A stretch of 64,000 bases of DNA. Source: Methanosphaerula subterraneus (lineage in GTDB: Archaea > Halobacteriota > Methanomicrobia > Methanomicrobiales > Methanospirillaceae). The position numbers and the translations under genes were made by a program. Shown piece by piece: positions 24,849-34,390 of the stretch; within the stretch, counting starts at the first letter, position 1; each line of letters opens with the position of its first letter. The DNA lies in the NCBI RefSeq assembly GCF_052055875.1, contig NZ_CP170508.1:1054001-1118000 (forward strand), in the 5' to 3' direction. Below the pieces are notes generated by a model. That model worked only from the letters and a program-made list of their open reading frames with translations. It ran no database searches and had not been told where the DNA came from.

Positions 24849-26372
24849 CTACTCTTTTGCAGCGTAATGGGTGACCGCGCCATAGGGGATCAGCCGGCCG
24901 TGGTCGTCCAGCACCGAGACGGCACCATGGCCGCCACAGATCAGGCCGGGCCGCTCTTCCTGGCCGCGTGACGTCCCGAGGTCTGTCATGATCTGCAGGA
25001 TCGCCTGCCGTTCGGTCCGGGCCAGGTCGCTGTCCACGTTCACCGATGTGACCAGCAGCACCGCAAGCGTGCTGTAGTCCCGCCTGGCCTGCGTGAGACT
25101 GTCGAAGTTGATCACACAGTCGGCGGTGAAGAAGATCCCCGCCTCTCTGCAGAAGAGGTACGTCTGCGCATACATATGCCCGCCGAGCCCTTCGAGCACC
25201 TGGAAGTGCAGATCCCCGACCCGGACCTCCCCGACGATCGGGAACGGCCCGACCGTGCCCAGTGGTTCGGAGGAGAAGAGGTGCACGTCCTCGGGAATGG
25301 TGAACCCGGAGAAGAGGTTGATCATCGTGGTATAGACCTCCTCGAGGACCGACCCCTCCGACCGGGAGCCATATGCCCGGTTTGCCTGCCTGATCACCTC
25401 CAGCGTGCCGGGGTGCATATAACAGGGGACCGCAAAGAGTCCTGACCCGCCACAGTGGTCTGCGTCAGCATGGGTGATGATGACCCGTTTCAGCTGGCCG
25501 AGATCGGTGAACCCATATCGCGCCAGCATCTGGAGAATGTCGTCATGGTAGATCCCGAACCCGGTATCGACCAGCACCAGCTCGTCGCCGGCCTTCAAGA
25601 GGAAGACGTTTCCCCCGCAGGGCATCTGAAAGCAGAAGAGCGTGACCTGGTCACTGACCACGATCTGCTGGACGTCTGCGTAAAACCCCTGATCGCTGGT
25701 CTTGCGGAGGGTCTGGCCGGCGGAAAGGACGTTCGCAAAGACCTCCTGGGGATCCCGTCCCCGGTTCATCAGTTCCTGGACGGTGTGATTGATGTCGTGG
25801 AGGAACCGGAGCAGGAACGAGTCGTCCGCCTCGTCGCCGATCAGTTCGCGCACCCGCTGGGCGAACCGGACATAGAAGATCGTATCGTCCAGATGCCGGC
25901 CGGTCGGGTCGTACTCGACGACCTCGAGTTTGTAGGCAGAACTGAGCTGACCGAGCAGGTCGTCGACGACCCCGTTCTGGTCCAGGTTCAGGCTGATCGT
26001 AACCCGTTCCGGGTGGCGGCCCCGCTCGTCAAAGTCGATGAAGAGGATGTTCGCCCCGCCCAGCCGGACCGTATCGAGGAACGCAGCGAGGGCGCCGGCC
26101 TGGTGCGGCAGGTATACGTACAGCTTCAGGATCCGGCTCCTGGGCAGCGAGGTCTGGAGCAGCCCGGCCCGATCCAGGTGATCGAGTACCTGACTGCACC
26201 GCTCCGGATCCCCGGTCACCTCGAAGAAGACCGTCTCTCTGTCGATCCGCTGGTCGTACTGGGCCCGGGTGATGTTCAGCCCGAACTCGGTGATGATCGC
26301 AGCGACCCGGTGCAACGCCCCGGGTTCATCGGGAACTCGGGCGATAAATGAGAACCTCTCCTCTCTCTCCAT
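24849..26372 (-). CDS. ACT-ACT-metallo-beta-lactamase-fold fusion protein
   Basis: A 507-residue protein with three parts. Residues 1-75 are an ACT domain (FSFIARVPDEPGALHRVAAI). Residues 80-155 are a second one (LKLYVYLPHQAGALAAFLDT). From about 250 it is a metallo-beta-lactamase-type hydrolase (LVLVDTGFGIYHDDILQ, VIITHADADHCGGSGLF, FFTADCVINFD, GLICGGHGAVSVL). The metal motif reads HADADH, so the second His of HxHxDH is Asp. ACT domains usually sense amino acids, which suggests ligand-controlled hydrolase activity; the substrate is unknown. It is divergent from mutS. Confidence 0.82.
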   Translation of the reverse strand: MEREERFSFIARVPDEPGALHRVAAIITEFGLNITRAQYDQRIDRETVFFEVTGDPERCSQVLDHLDRAGLLQTSLPRSRILKLYVYLPHQAGALAAFLDTVRLGGANILFIDFDERGRHPERVTISLNLDQNGVVDDLLGQLSSAYKLEVVEYDPTGRHLDDTIFYVRFAQRVRELIGDEADDSFLLRFLHDINHTVQELMNRGRDPQEVFANVLSAGQTLRKTSDQGFYADVQQIVVSDQVTLFCFQMPCGGNVFLLKAGDELVLVDTGFGIYHDDILQMLARYGFTDLGQLKRVIITHADADHCGGSGLFAVPCYMHPGTLEVIRQANRAYGSRSEGSVLEEVYTTMINLFSGFTIPEDVHLFSSEPLGTVGPFPIVGEVRVGDLHFQVLEGLGGHMYAQTYLFCREAGIFFTADCVINFDSLTQARRDYSTLAVLLVTSVNVDSDLARTERQAILQIMTDLGTSRGQEERPGLICGGHGAVSVLDDHGRLIPYGAVTHYAAKE

Positions 26373-26473
26373 CAGTCTTCAGAGAGTGTATGACGCTCCT
26401 CGAATAAAGGATCAAAGGATCGGAAACGCACAAACGTCGCCCTTATATCCCACCGGCATGAATTGATAAGAGA

Positions 26474-29104
26474 GTGCCAATGACCGGGGGGTTGAGTCCA
26501 GGAATGAGGCAGTATCAGGCTGCAAAGCAGCAGTATCCCGATGCTCTGCTCCTCTTTCGGATGGGCGATTTTTACGAGACGTTCGGTGCCGACGCAGAGA
26601 TCGTCGCACGCGAACTGGATATTGTACTGACGTCGCGGTCTTCTGACAGCGCAGGAAAGAAGATTCCGCTCGCAGGGGTGCCCTATCATGCAGCGGACGC
26701 CTATATCGCACGGCTGGTCCGGCGCGGGTACAAGGTCGCAGTTGGGGAGCAGGTCGAGGACCCCAAGAAGGCGAAAGGGCTCGTCAAGCGCGAGGTGGTC
26801 AGGGTGATCACGCCCGGGACCGTGATCGAGTCGGAGCTGCTCGGGTCGGCCGAGGCCAGGACGCTCGTGGCGGTCGCTCCCGATCGGCGGGGAGACCTGG
26901 CCGGGGTGGCATCGCTGGACGTCTCGACCGGGGCCTTCTCGGTGCTGGTCACCAGGGCCGGGTCCGACTGCGCCGGCCTCAGGACCGAACTGGCCCGGAT
27001 CGGTCCGACCGAGGTGATCGTTCCGTCATCGGCGGATCCGGACCTGATCGCTGCGGCCAGGGAGATCTGCCCGGTGGTGACCCCGTATCCTGACGAGTCC
27101 TTCGCACCCGGCACTGCTGAGGACCTGCTGAAGCGTCACTTCCAGACCGCCACCCTCGAGGGGTTCGGCTGTGCCGGCCTTCCCCAGGCCGTGGGAGCGG
27201 CCGGGGCTGCGCTCGCCTATGCACAGGAGATGCACCACGCCCCGCTGACGCATATCACCATGCTCTCGACCCGGACCGCGGAAGAGCGGATGGTGCTGGA
27301 CGAGATCACCCTTCGGAACCTGGAACTGGTCTCGACGATCAGGGGCGAGGCGAAGGACGGGACGCTCCTCAGTGTGCTCGACCGGACCGGCACCTCGATG
27401 GGAGCCCGGCTGCTCAAGTCCTGCCTGGTGAGCCCGCTTCTCGACCGCGAACAGATCGAGGGGAGGCTCGATGCGGTCTCGTTCTTCGTCGACCACCCGC
27501 TGATCCGGGCCGAGGTCAGAAGCCTGCTCCACCGGTCCGCCGACATCGAGCGGATCGCCGGCAGGATCGCCTACGGGAGTGCGACGCCGCGGGACCTGGT
27601 CACCCTGAACCGCTCGCTCACCGTTCTTCCGATGATCAGCAGCCTGCTCAGCGACCCGGCGGTGACGGTCCCGCCAGAGGTGGCCGCGGCCCTCGCCGGC
27701 ATCCGGGACCCCGGCGCCATCACAGAGCTGATCGAGCGGGCCCTCGTCGACGACCCGCCGGCGAACACCCGGAACGGGGGGATGATCCGGGACGGGTACG
27801 ACGAGACCCTCGACCACTTCCGGTCCCTCTCGGGGTCGGGGAAGGACTGGATCATCGACCTGCAGCAGAAAGAACGGGAACGGACCGGGATCAGGACGCT
27901 GAAGATCGCCTACAACCGGGTCTTCGGCTACTACATCGAGGTCTCCAAGGCGAACGCTGCGCTGGTCCCGGCCGAGTACGACCGGAAACAGACCACCACC
28001 AATGGCGAGCGGTACACCACCCCGGCCCTCCGGGAGCAGGAGCAGCAGATCGCCGAGGCCGAGGAGCACCTGCTCGAACAGGAGACGACCCTCTTTGCAG
28101 ACCTGCTGACCACCATGGCCGGCTCGGTCCCGATGCTGCAGCAGAACGCCGCATCGGTGGCCTGGCTGGACATGTACGCGGCCCTCGCCGAGGTCGCGGT
28201 CCAGGACGGGTTCACCCGCCCGGTGATCATCGACGAGCCGAAGGTGCTGATCCGGGGCGGGCGGCACCCGGTCGTCGAGCAGCACGTCGAGGGCGGGTTC
28301 ATCCCGAACGACACCAGCATGGACGGTGCCGAGGAGCAGATCCTGATCATCACCGGTGCGAACATGGCCGGCAAGTCCACGTACATGCGGTCGCTGGCGA
28401 TCCTCTGCATCATGGCACAGATGGGCAGTTTCGTTCCCGCCGACCATGCGACGATCGGGCTGGTCGACCGGGTCTTCACCCGGGTCGGGGCGTTCGACGA
28501 CCTGGCCCGCGGGCAGTCCACCTTCATGGTCGAGATGGTCGAACTGGCCAACATCCTCAACCACGTGACCCCGCAGAGCCTGGTGATCCTGGACGAGATC
28601 GGCCGCGGGACGTCGACGGTGGACGGGTACAGCATCGCCCGGGCCGTCCTCGAGTTTCTGCACGGCAAGGGAAAGAGCGGGCCGCGGACCCTCTTCGCGA
28701 CCCATTTCCACGAGCTGGTCGACGTCGAAGCGACCTTAAAAAGGGTTCGGAACTATCACCTGGCCGTGCAGGAGACCGGGACCGACGTGGTCTTCACCAG
28801 GCAGCTGATCCCCGGCGCGACCGACAAGAGCTACGGCATCCATGTCGCCACCCTGGCCGGGGTGCCGAGGAAGGTGACCGAACGGGCGACTGCGATCCTG
28901 GCCGAGGTGATGGGCCGGGAGTATAACGAGGCCCCGAAGAAGGCACGGTATACGCAGATGCTGCTGATCAGCCCCGAATCCGAGACGGTCGAACACCCGG
29001 CCGTCAAGGCCCTCCGGGCGATCAACCCGGACGACCTCTCCCCGCTGCAGGCCCTGCAGGCGCTCTACGCCCTCAAAGAACAGATGAGAGGGGGCGGGGC
29101 ATGA
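26474..29104 (+). CDS. mutS: DNA mismatch repair protein MutS
   Basis: Recognises base mismatches. The N-terminal mismatch-binding domain contains the Phe-x-Glu motif in LLFRMGDFYETFGADAE (DFYETF). Connector, core and clamp domains follow. The ATPase has Walker A TGANMAGKST near residue 627, then DDLARGQSTFMVEM and VILDEIGRGTSTVDG (Walker B and signature). The 876-residue length matches bacterial MutS1. The start is GTG 26474 or ATG 26480. It overlaps mutL by four bases. MutS/MutL are rare in archaea and are considered acquired from bacteria in methanogen and haloarchaeal lineages. Confidence 0.96.
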   Translation: MPMTGGLSPGMRQYQAAKQQYPDALLLFRMGDFYETFGADAEIVARELDIVLTSRSSDSAGKKIPLAGVPYHAADAYIARLVRRGYKVAVGEQVEDPKKAKGLVKREVVRVITPGTVIESELLGSAEARTLVAVAPDRRGDLAGVASLDVSTGAFSVLVTRAGSDCAGLRTELARIGPTEVIVPSSADPDLIAAAREICPVVTPYPDESFAPGTAEDLLKRHFQTATLEGFGCAGLPQAVGAAGAALAYAQEMHHAPLTHITMLSTRTAEERMVLDEITLRNLELVSTIRGEAKDGTLLSVLDRTGTSMGARLLKSCLVSPLLDREQIEGRLDAVSFFVDHPLIRAEVRSLLHRSADIERIAGRIAYGSATPRDLVTLNRSLTVLPMISSLLSDPAVTVPPEVAAALAGIRDPGAITELIERALVDDPPANTRNGGMIRDGYDETLDHFRSLSGSGKDWIIDLQQKERERTGIRTLKIAYNRVFGYYIEVSKANAALVPAEYDRKQTTTNGERYTTPALREQEQQIAEAEEHLLEQETTLFADLLTTMAGSVPMLQQNAASVAWLDMYAALAEVAVQDGFTRPVIIDEPKVLIRGGRHPVVEQHVEGGFIPNDTSMDGAEEQILIITGANMAGKSTYMRSLAILCIMAQMGSFVPADHATIGLVDRVFTRVGAFDDLARGQSTFMVEMVELANILNHVTPQSLVILDEIGRGTSTVDGYSIARAVLEFLHGKGKSGPRTLFATHFHELVDVEATLKRVRNYHLAVQETGTDVVFTRQLIPGATDKSYGIHVATLAGVPRKVTERATAILAEVMGREYNEAPKKARYTQMLLISPESETVEHPAVKALRAINPDDLSPLQALQALYALKEQMRGGGA

Positions 29105-30897
29105 GCGGGCCAGTGATCCGCCAGCTCGACCAGGCGACGATCAACCAGATCGCAGCCGGGGAGGTGATCGAGCGGCCGGCCTCGGTGGCCAAGGAGCTGA
29201 TCGAGAACGCCATCGATGCCGGCGCAGACCTGATCCGGTGCGAGGTGACGACAGAGAACGGAGCGATCACCAGGATCCGGATCGTCGACAACGGCTGCGG
29301 GATGAGCAGCGAAGACGCGGCGATCGCCTGTCTCCCGCACACCACCAGCAAGCTGCGGACCCTCGACGACCTCTCGACGATCCGGACGATGGGCTTCCGG
29401 GGGGAGGCGCTCGCCAGCATCGGGGCCGTCTCAACGATGATGCTGGTGACCCGCCAGAAGGGGAGCGCCACCGGGACCAGGGTCGCGATCCGCGGCGGGG
29501 TGATCAGCGAGGTGGCCGAGGCCGGGTCCGCCCTGGGGACCACGGTTACGGTCGACGACCTCTTCTTCAACACCCCGGCACGGAAGAAGTTCCAGAAGTC
29601 GCAGAAGACCGAGCTCGGCCATCTCTACGGCGTCGTCGAGCGGATAGCCCTGGCCAACCCGGGGGTGGGGTTCAGGCTGGTGCTGAACCGGCGCGGACGG
29701 ATCACCACCCAGCGGTCCTCGGATAAACGCGATACGATCGTCGGACTGTTCGGGCCCGAGCTGGCCAGAGGCTTGATCCCGGTCAGTGCAACAGAGGGGC
29801 CGGTCAGGATCGAGGGGTTCATCTCCCCGCCGGCGATCAGCAGGCTCGAACCGTACCAGGTCCACCTGAGCATCAACCGGCGGGACATCTACAACCGGGC
29901 CCTCCTGAACGCGATCAGGGAGGGCTACGGGACGCTCCTCCCCAGAGACCGGTATCCCGTGGCGTTTCTGGACCTGACGATCGACACCGCCCTCGTCGAC
30001 GTGAACGTCCACCCGGCCAAGCGGCAGGTCAGGCTCGACCAGGAACAGACGGTCACGGCGGCGGTGACCGCCATGATCCGGGCAGCGCTCGAGCATGCCG
30101 ACCTGCTCTATCGCCCGGTCACCTACCACCCCACGGCGCTGGAGACCGAGGGGGTCGAGGAGACGAACGCACCGTACGCCAGGGGTACCGGTGCACCCCG
30201 GACGGGAGGCACACCATCCCCACGCCTGCAGCAGACCACGGCCCCACGGCGGCTGACCACCCAGCAGATCAGGCTGACCAGCCGGCCCACATTCTCCAGG
30301 GAGGAAGGCGTACCGGGCCGCACCCCGCTCCCCGCGATGCGGGTGCTCGGCCAGGTGGCGAACACCTACCTGATCGCAGAGACCCCCGACCAGACCCTCT
30401 GCCTGATCGATCAGCACGCCGCCCATGAACGGATCCTCTACGACCAGCTCCGACGGGACCGGACCATCCAGACGCAGGAGCTGATCACCCCGGTGCTGCT
30501 GACGGTCACGCCGCAGGAGGCCGAGGCGGTCAGGGAGGCGACCCCCATCTTCGAACGGGAGGGGTTCCGGATCGAGGAGTTCGGCAAGGAGACCTTCGCG
30601 GTGTACGCAGTGCCGGTGATCTTCGGACGGATCGAAGACCCCGAACAGGTCAGGGAGATCATCGCCGGGGTGATCAGCGAGGAACCGGGCGATCATACGG
30701 CGACGAGGGACGCGATCACCAGCAGGGTGGCCTGCAGGGGGGCGGTGAAGGCCGGGGCGGTGCTGACGAACGAGCAGGGCGGACAGTTGCTCGCCCAGCT
30801 GGCGGCCACCGAGGATCCGTACACCTGCCCCCATGGAAGGCCGACGGTGATCCGGTTCACCCCAGAGCAGCTGGCCGCCCTCTTTCTCCGGACCTGA
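29101..30897 (+). CDS. mutL: DNA mismatch repair protein MutL with endonuclease motif
   Basis: Partner of MutS, a GHKL ATPase. N-terminal motifs are ERPASVAKELIENAIDAGA, RIVDNGCGM, TTSKL and GFRGEALASIGAV. The C-terminal part carries the metal-dependent nicking signature: DQHAAHERILYD (about 436-447), ACRGAVKAG and CPHGRPTVIRF. The last position of the first motif is Asp where most have Glu. The linker (about 340-410) is Pro/Thr-rich. There is no mutH here, as expected for a nicking MutL. Translation is coupled to mutS. Confidence 0.96.
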   Translation: MSGPVIRQLDQATINQIAAGEVIERPASVAKELIENAIDAGADLIRCEVTTENGAITRIRIVDNGCGMSSEDAAIACLPHTTSKLRTLDDLSTIRTMGFRGEALASIGAVSTMMLVTRQKGSATGTRVAIRGGVISEVAEAGSALGTTVTVDDLFFNTPARKKFQKSQKTELGHLYGVVERIALANPGVGFRLVLNRRGRITTQRSSDKRDTIVGLFGPELARGLIPVSATEGPVRIEGFISPPAISRLEPYQVHLSINRRDIYNRALLNAIREGYGTLLPRDRYPVAFLDLTIDTALVDVNVHPAKRQVRLDQEQTVTAAVTAMIRAALEHADLLYRPVTYHPTALETEGVEETNAPYARGTGAPRTGGTPSPRLQQTTAPRRLTTQQIRLTSRPTFSREEGVPGRTPLPAMRVLGQVANTYLIAETPDQTLCLIDQHAAHERILYDQLRRDRTIQTQELITPVLLTVTPQEAEAVREATPIFEREGFRIEEFGKETFAVYAVPVIFGRIEDPEQVREIIAGVISEEPGDHTATRDAITSRVACRGAVKAGAVLTNEQGGQLLAQLAATEDPYTCPHGRPTVIRFTPEQLAALFLRT

Positions 30898-30922
30898 CGG
30901 GCCAGGAACCCCCCTGCCTTTT

Positions 30923-31633
30923 TCAATGGTACTGGTAGGACCGGTCCAGCTCGGCTTCCAGGTTTTCAAACATCCGTTTCAGCCCCTCGTACTCCCCGCG
31001 GTTCACCTCTGCCTCGGCCTTTACCCGGTCCAGTTCCTCAAGGACCCGCTCCATCCGCTCCTCCATCCGCTCCATCCGGTCGAGGAGGAGGGTGCTGCCG
31101 GACCGTGTGGGGGTGAACGACGGGATCTTCTCCATCCAGGAACTGTCGAACTTTGACAGGGGGATCTGCAACAGTTTGATCTGCCGGATCGCATCCTGCA
31201 TCGGCCGGATCTGTTGTTCGACCGAAGCGGTGATCGCCGGGAGTTCTCCGACCGGGATCATCGCCTGTTCGAGGAAGGTCTGCATCTTTCGAACCTGCTC
31301 CTGCATCGTCAGGATCGGGGCGATCGAGTTCTCCCGGATCTCCCGGAGGTCGTTGAGGAGGGTCTCGGTGAGCGTCAGAAACGGGTAATTCTCACTGCAC
31401 CGCACGAGCAGTTGCCCGGCCAGCTCACGAACCAGGAGGTCGTCGGCCCCAGTCAGGTCCCTGACGATCCGGCAGACCTTCAGCGGGAGGTGCGGGATAT
31501 GCCGATCGATCAACTCCAGCGCCTCGTACTGGGTCTCCGGGGTCCTGGACTTGATCTCGATCTCCTCCCAGAGCGCCTGCCGGGTCTCCTCCTCTGCAGA
31601 GTCCTCCCCTTCAGCCGTCGCCATCTCCTCCAT
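30923..31633 (-). CDS. Coiled-coil protein of unknown function
   Basis: About 236 residues, unrecognised. The N-terminal half looks like a small HEAT-like helical region (ALELIDRHIPHLPLKVCRIV), and the C-terminal third is a strong coiled coil (LLLDRMERMEERMERVLEEL). No catalytic motif or membrane segment is visible. A start at 31633 (MEEMATAEG) is chosen because a good TATA box, CTATATAG at 31662-31669, would otherwise lie inside the coding region. It is convergent with mutL and divergent from the histidine kinase. Confidence 0.65.
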   Translation of the reverse strand: MEEMATAEGEDSAEEETRQALWEEIEIKSRTPETQYEALELIDRHIPHLPLKVCRIVRDLTGADDLLVRELAGQLLVRCSENYPFLTLTETLLNDLREIRENSIAPILTMQEQVRKMQTFLEQAMIPVGELPAITASVEQQIRPMQDAIRQIKLLQIPLSKFDSSWMEKIPSFTPTRSGSTLLLDRMERMEERMERVLEELDRVKAEAEVNRGEYEGLKRMFENLEAELDRSYQYH

Positions 31634-31661
31634 CTCCTGTGTGCGGGATACTCGCCTGATC

Positions 31662-31669
31662 CTATATAG
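31662..31669 (-). promoter_or_regulatory. TATA box of the coiled-coil gene
   Basis: CTATATAG, palindromic, lies about 30 bases upstream of the ATG at 31633, placing transcription start close to 31640. It fixes the start codon choice for that gene. Confidence 0.5.
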
Positions 31670-31708
31670 TTCTTCTCCGAATGACGGGTGGACGAACAAA
31701 AAGCAAGG

Positions 31709-31718
31709 TTATTATAAT
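31709..31718 (+). promoter_or_regulatory. Probable TATA box of the histidine kinase gene
   Basis: The AT-run TTATTATAAT lies about 90 bases before the kinase ATG at 31805, which would leave a leader of roughly 65 bases. It is the only clear AT-rich box in the gap between the two divergent genes on this side. Confidence 0.35.
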
Positions 31719-31804
31719 CTCCTTCAGATGATGTAGATCATCAGGACGTGATGCACCTCCAGCGTCCTCCTGCCGGTCGTGTATTCATCCATTGGCAGGA
31801 GAGG

Positions 31805-34021
31805 ATGAACCCTTGTATGATAACCGTACTTCTTGTCGACGACGAACCCGCACTGCTGGACCTGACCAGACTCTTTCTTGAACAGGATCCTGAGATCAGG
31901 GTGACCACCTGTTCGTCCGCAATCGATGCCCTCGATATTCTCATGAGCGGGCGGTTCGACGCCATCATATCGGACTACGAGATGCCGGGGATCAATGGGA
32001 TCGACTTTTTGCAGAGGTTCAGGCAGTCCGGGGACCAGACCCCGTTCTGCATCTTCACCGGCAGGGGGCGGGAGCATGTTGCGATCGATGCGCTGAACTC
32101 GGGCGCGGACTTCTACCTGCAGAAGGGCGGCGACCCGAAGTCACAGTTCGCCGAACTGAAGAACGTGATCTGGCAGTCGGTGAAACGGCGGCAGGCAGAA
32201 CTTGCACTGGCAGAGAGCGAGGAGAATTACCGGTTTCTCGCCGACTACTCGCTCAATGCCATGATGGTGGCGGATTTCTCCGGAACGATCCTGCTCGCCA
32301 ACTGGATGGCCGCGAAGATGGCCGAACTCGACAGTCCTGCTGCGATGATCGGCAGGAGCACCGCCGAGTTCATAACTCCTGAGTCGCAGCAGCGGGCGAT
32401 CGAAGACATTTCGAAGGTGCTGGCCGGAGAGAGCAGATTTGAAGGCAGGTACAGGCTGCAGACCATAACGGGAAAGAAGATGTGGGTGAGGTCGATCGGG
32501 ACGAGGATCGAGTATCAGGGAAAGCCGGCCCTCATCGTCTCTATCTCGGACATCACGGACGAGCAGTGCTTTCGAGAGGCAGCCACCCGGTTTGAGGAGG
32601 AGTTCACGTGGCTCTTCTCCACCCAGAACGACCCGTCCCTGATCACCGGGATTGAAGAGCCCGGCCAGGAAGAACTGATCCTGAAGGCGAACCGGGCCGC
32701 GACAGATCTGCTCGGGTACACCGAAGAGGAACTGCAGGGAATGCCCCTGCGACGGATCCTCCCCTCAGCAGATCTCCAGGCCCGTCAGAGCGAGCCAGAA
32801 CGGAAGGAAGCGGTGCTCTCTATGAAGAACGGCGGCACCGTACATGCGCTGGCGATCTCGCATTCCATCGTCATCGACCAGAGGCCGGCGACGATGCTGG
32901 TCATCCCGGAGATAGGGAGAGCGTCCCCCTCGCTCGGGGCCGGCGGGAAGGACGCGTGGTTCCGGACGATGATGGACTCGATCCTCGCCGGGGTGATGCT
33001 GATCGATGCCGAGGACCATCGAATCATGGACATCAATGCCGCGGCCGCGGCCATGATCGGCACCCCTGCCGGGGACCTGATCGGGACCTGCTGTCATGAA
33101 TCGATCTGCCCGGGCGAGGGGGGGCGATGCCCGATCACCGACCTGATGATGACCGTCGACCGGTCCGAACGGGTGCTGGTGACGGCGGACGGGACGAGAC
33201 GATCGATCCTGAAATCGGTATCCCCGTTTATTATCCACGGCCACCGGTACCTGCTGGAGTCGTTCGTCGACATCACCGACCGGGTCAAGGCCGAGCATGC
33301 GATCAACCAGGCGAACAGGAAACTGAACATCCTCTCCAGCGTGACCAGGCACGACATCCTGAACCAACTGACGGTGCTCCGGGGGTACCTGGCCCTGGCC
33401 GAGGACGCCTCCGAGGAGGCCGGGGCTGCAGAGACGACCGGCCCGTACATCAGGCAGATCGAGAGGGCGGCACGGACGATCCGGCAGCAGATCGAGTTCA
33501 CCCGGGACTACCAGGACATCGGGATCCAGGCGCCGGGGTGGCACCGTATCAGCATCATCCTCGCCAATGTGACCTCCAAACTCGATCCCGGCAAGGTCCA
33601 GGTACGTAACACCATCAACGGGCTCGAGATCTATGCCGACCCGCTGATCACCGAGGTCTTCTACAACCTGCTGGACAATGCATTCCGGCATGCCGGAAGG
33701 CTGACCTGGATCTCGATCGCCTGCAGAGAGGTGCCGGAGGGGCTGATCATCTCGGTCTCAGACGACGGGGACGGGGTTCACCCACACCAGAAGGAGCAGA
33801 TCTTCGGACGCGGGTACGGGAAGAACACCGGGTACGGGCTCTTCATCATCCGCGACATCCTGGACATCACCGGGATCACCATCCAGGAGACCGGGACATT
33901 CGGCGAGGGGGCGCAGTTCGATCTGCTGGTTCCGGAGGGGGCGTTCCGGTTTGCCGGCGCGAAGGATGAGACGCCCGGCACCAGGTCAGGTCAGTGTGAT
34001 ATCCCGGGAACGCCATACTGA
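31805..34021 (+). CDS. Hybrid sensor histidine kinase: receiver, three PAS domains, kinase
   Basis: A 738-residue cytoplasmic signalling protein. Residues 5-120 are a receiver domain: acidic pair VDDEP, phospho-acceptor Asp57 in ISDYEMPGING, and Lys107 in LQKGGD. PAS domains follow at about 140-255, 265-375 and 395-510. The kinase part has the phospho-accepting His in VTRHDILNQLTVLRGYLAL, the N-box NLLDNAFRHAG and the glycine boxes SDDGDGVHPHQKEQIFGRGY. There are no membrane segments. An N-terminal receiver followed by PAS domains is typical of methanogen kinases. The ATG at 31805 has AGGAGAGG directly upstream. Confidence 0.9.
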   Translation: MNPCMITVLLVDDEPALLDLTRLFLEQDPEIRVTTCSSAIDALDILMSGRFDAIISDYEMPGINGIDFLQRFRQSGDQTPFCIFTGRGREHVAIDALNSGADFYLQKGGDPKSQFAELKNVIWQSVKRRQAELALAESEENYRFLADYSLNAMMVADFSGTILLANWMAAKMAELDSPAAMIGRSTAEFITPESQQRAIEDISKVLAGESRFEGRYRLQTITGKKMWVRSIGTRIEYQGKPALIVSISDITDEQCFREAATRFEEEFTWLFSTQNDPSLITGIEEPGQEELILKANRAATDLLGYTEEELQGMPLRRILPSADLQARQSEPERKEAVLSMKNGGTVHALAISHSIVIDQRPATMLVIPEIGRASPSLGAGGKDAWFRTMMDSILAGVMLIDAEDHRIMDINAAAAAMIGTPAGDLIGTCCHESICPGEGGRCPITDLMMTVDRSERVLVTADGTRRSILKSVSPFIIHGHRYLLESFVDITDRVKAEHAINQANRKLNILSSVTRHDILNQLTVLRGYLALAEDASEEAGAAETTGPYIRQIERAARTIRQQIEFTRDYQDIGIQAPGWHRISIILANVTSKLDPGKVQVRNTINGLEIYADPLITEVFYNLLDNAFRHAGRLTWISIACREVPEGLIISVSDDGDGVHPHQKEQIFGRGYGKNTGYGLFIIRDILDITGITIQETGTFGEGAQFDLLVPEGAFRFAGAKDETPGTRSGQCDIPGTPY

Positions 34022-34068
34022 TCAGGAAGAAGACCATCGGCACCGCGGTGTTCGATGGAGGTGAACCG

Positions 34069-34332
34069 ATGTCAGAGGGGAACGAAGGAAAGTATTGTAC
34101 GATCTGCGGCGGGCTGCCGCCATCAGGAACCAAGCAGATCGTCGTCGAAGGAAAGCCGACCGGGATCGACCGGCTCGATGAGATCGTCAAGGCGGTCAGG
34201 AACCTCGATCTGCACGATGATGCAGCGATCATGGAGGCGCTGCTGGTGCGGACCAGGGTCTACAACTATGTGCCGACCAGGAAGACGGCGGCGTACGGGC
34301 AGGGGCTGCTCGAAGCCTACCGGGAGGAGTAG
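34069..34332 (+). CDS. Small Cys-containing conserved protein
   Basis: An 87-residue protein: MSEGNEGKYCTICGGLPPSG, then TKQIVVEGKPTGIDRLDEIV. One CxxC pair near the N-terminus could be half of a zinc site. The remainder looks like a compact alpha/beta domain. Similar methanogen proteins are sometimes labelled NAC family transcription factor, but I cannot confirm that from sequence. GGAGGTGA lies five bases before the ATG at 34069, a strong ribosome-binding site that excludes the longer upstream start. Confidence 0.75.
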   Translation: MSEGNEGKYCTICGGLPPSGTKQIVVEGKPTGIDRLDEIVKAVRNLDLHDDAAIMEALLVRTRVYNYVPTRKTAAYGQGLLEAYREE

Positions 34333-34390
34333 GGGGGGCCGGGAAACCTTCTTCTGATCGCCTGTCCTTCTTTTCAGTTCAGGCGATAGT

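Noticed and set aside
27026..28711. Long open frame (561 codons) opposite mutS
   Set aside because: Mirror of a GC-rich gene. The translation is Asp/Arg/Gly/Pro-biased with no motif, while mutS has all its domains on the other strand.
29431..30969. 512-codon open frame opposite mutL
   Set aside because: Shadow frame; low-complexity Gly/Arg/Asp composition.
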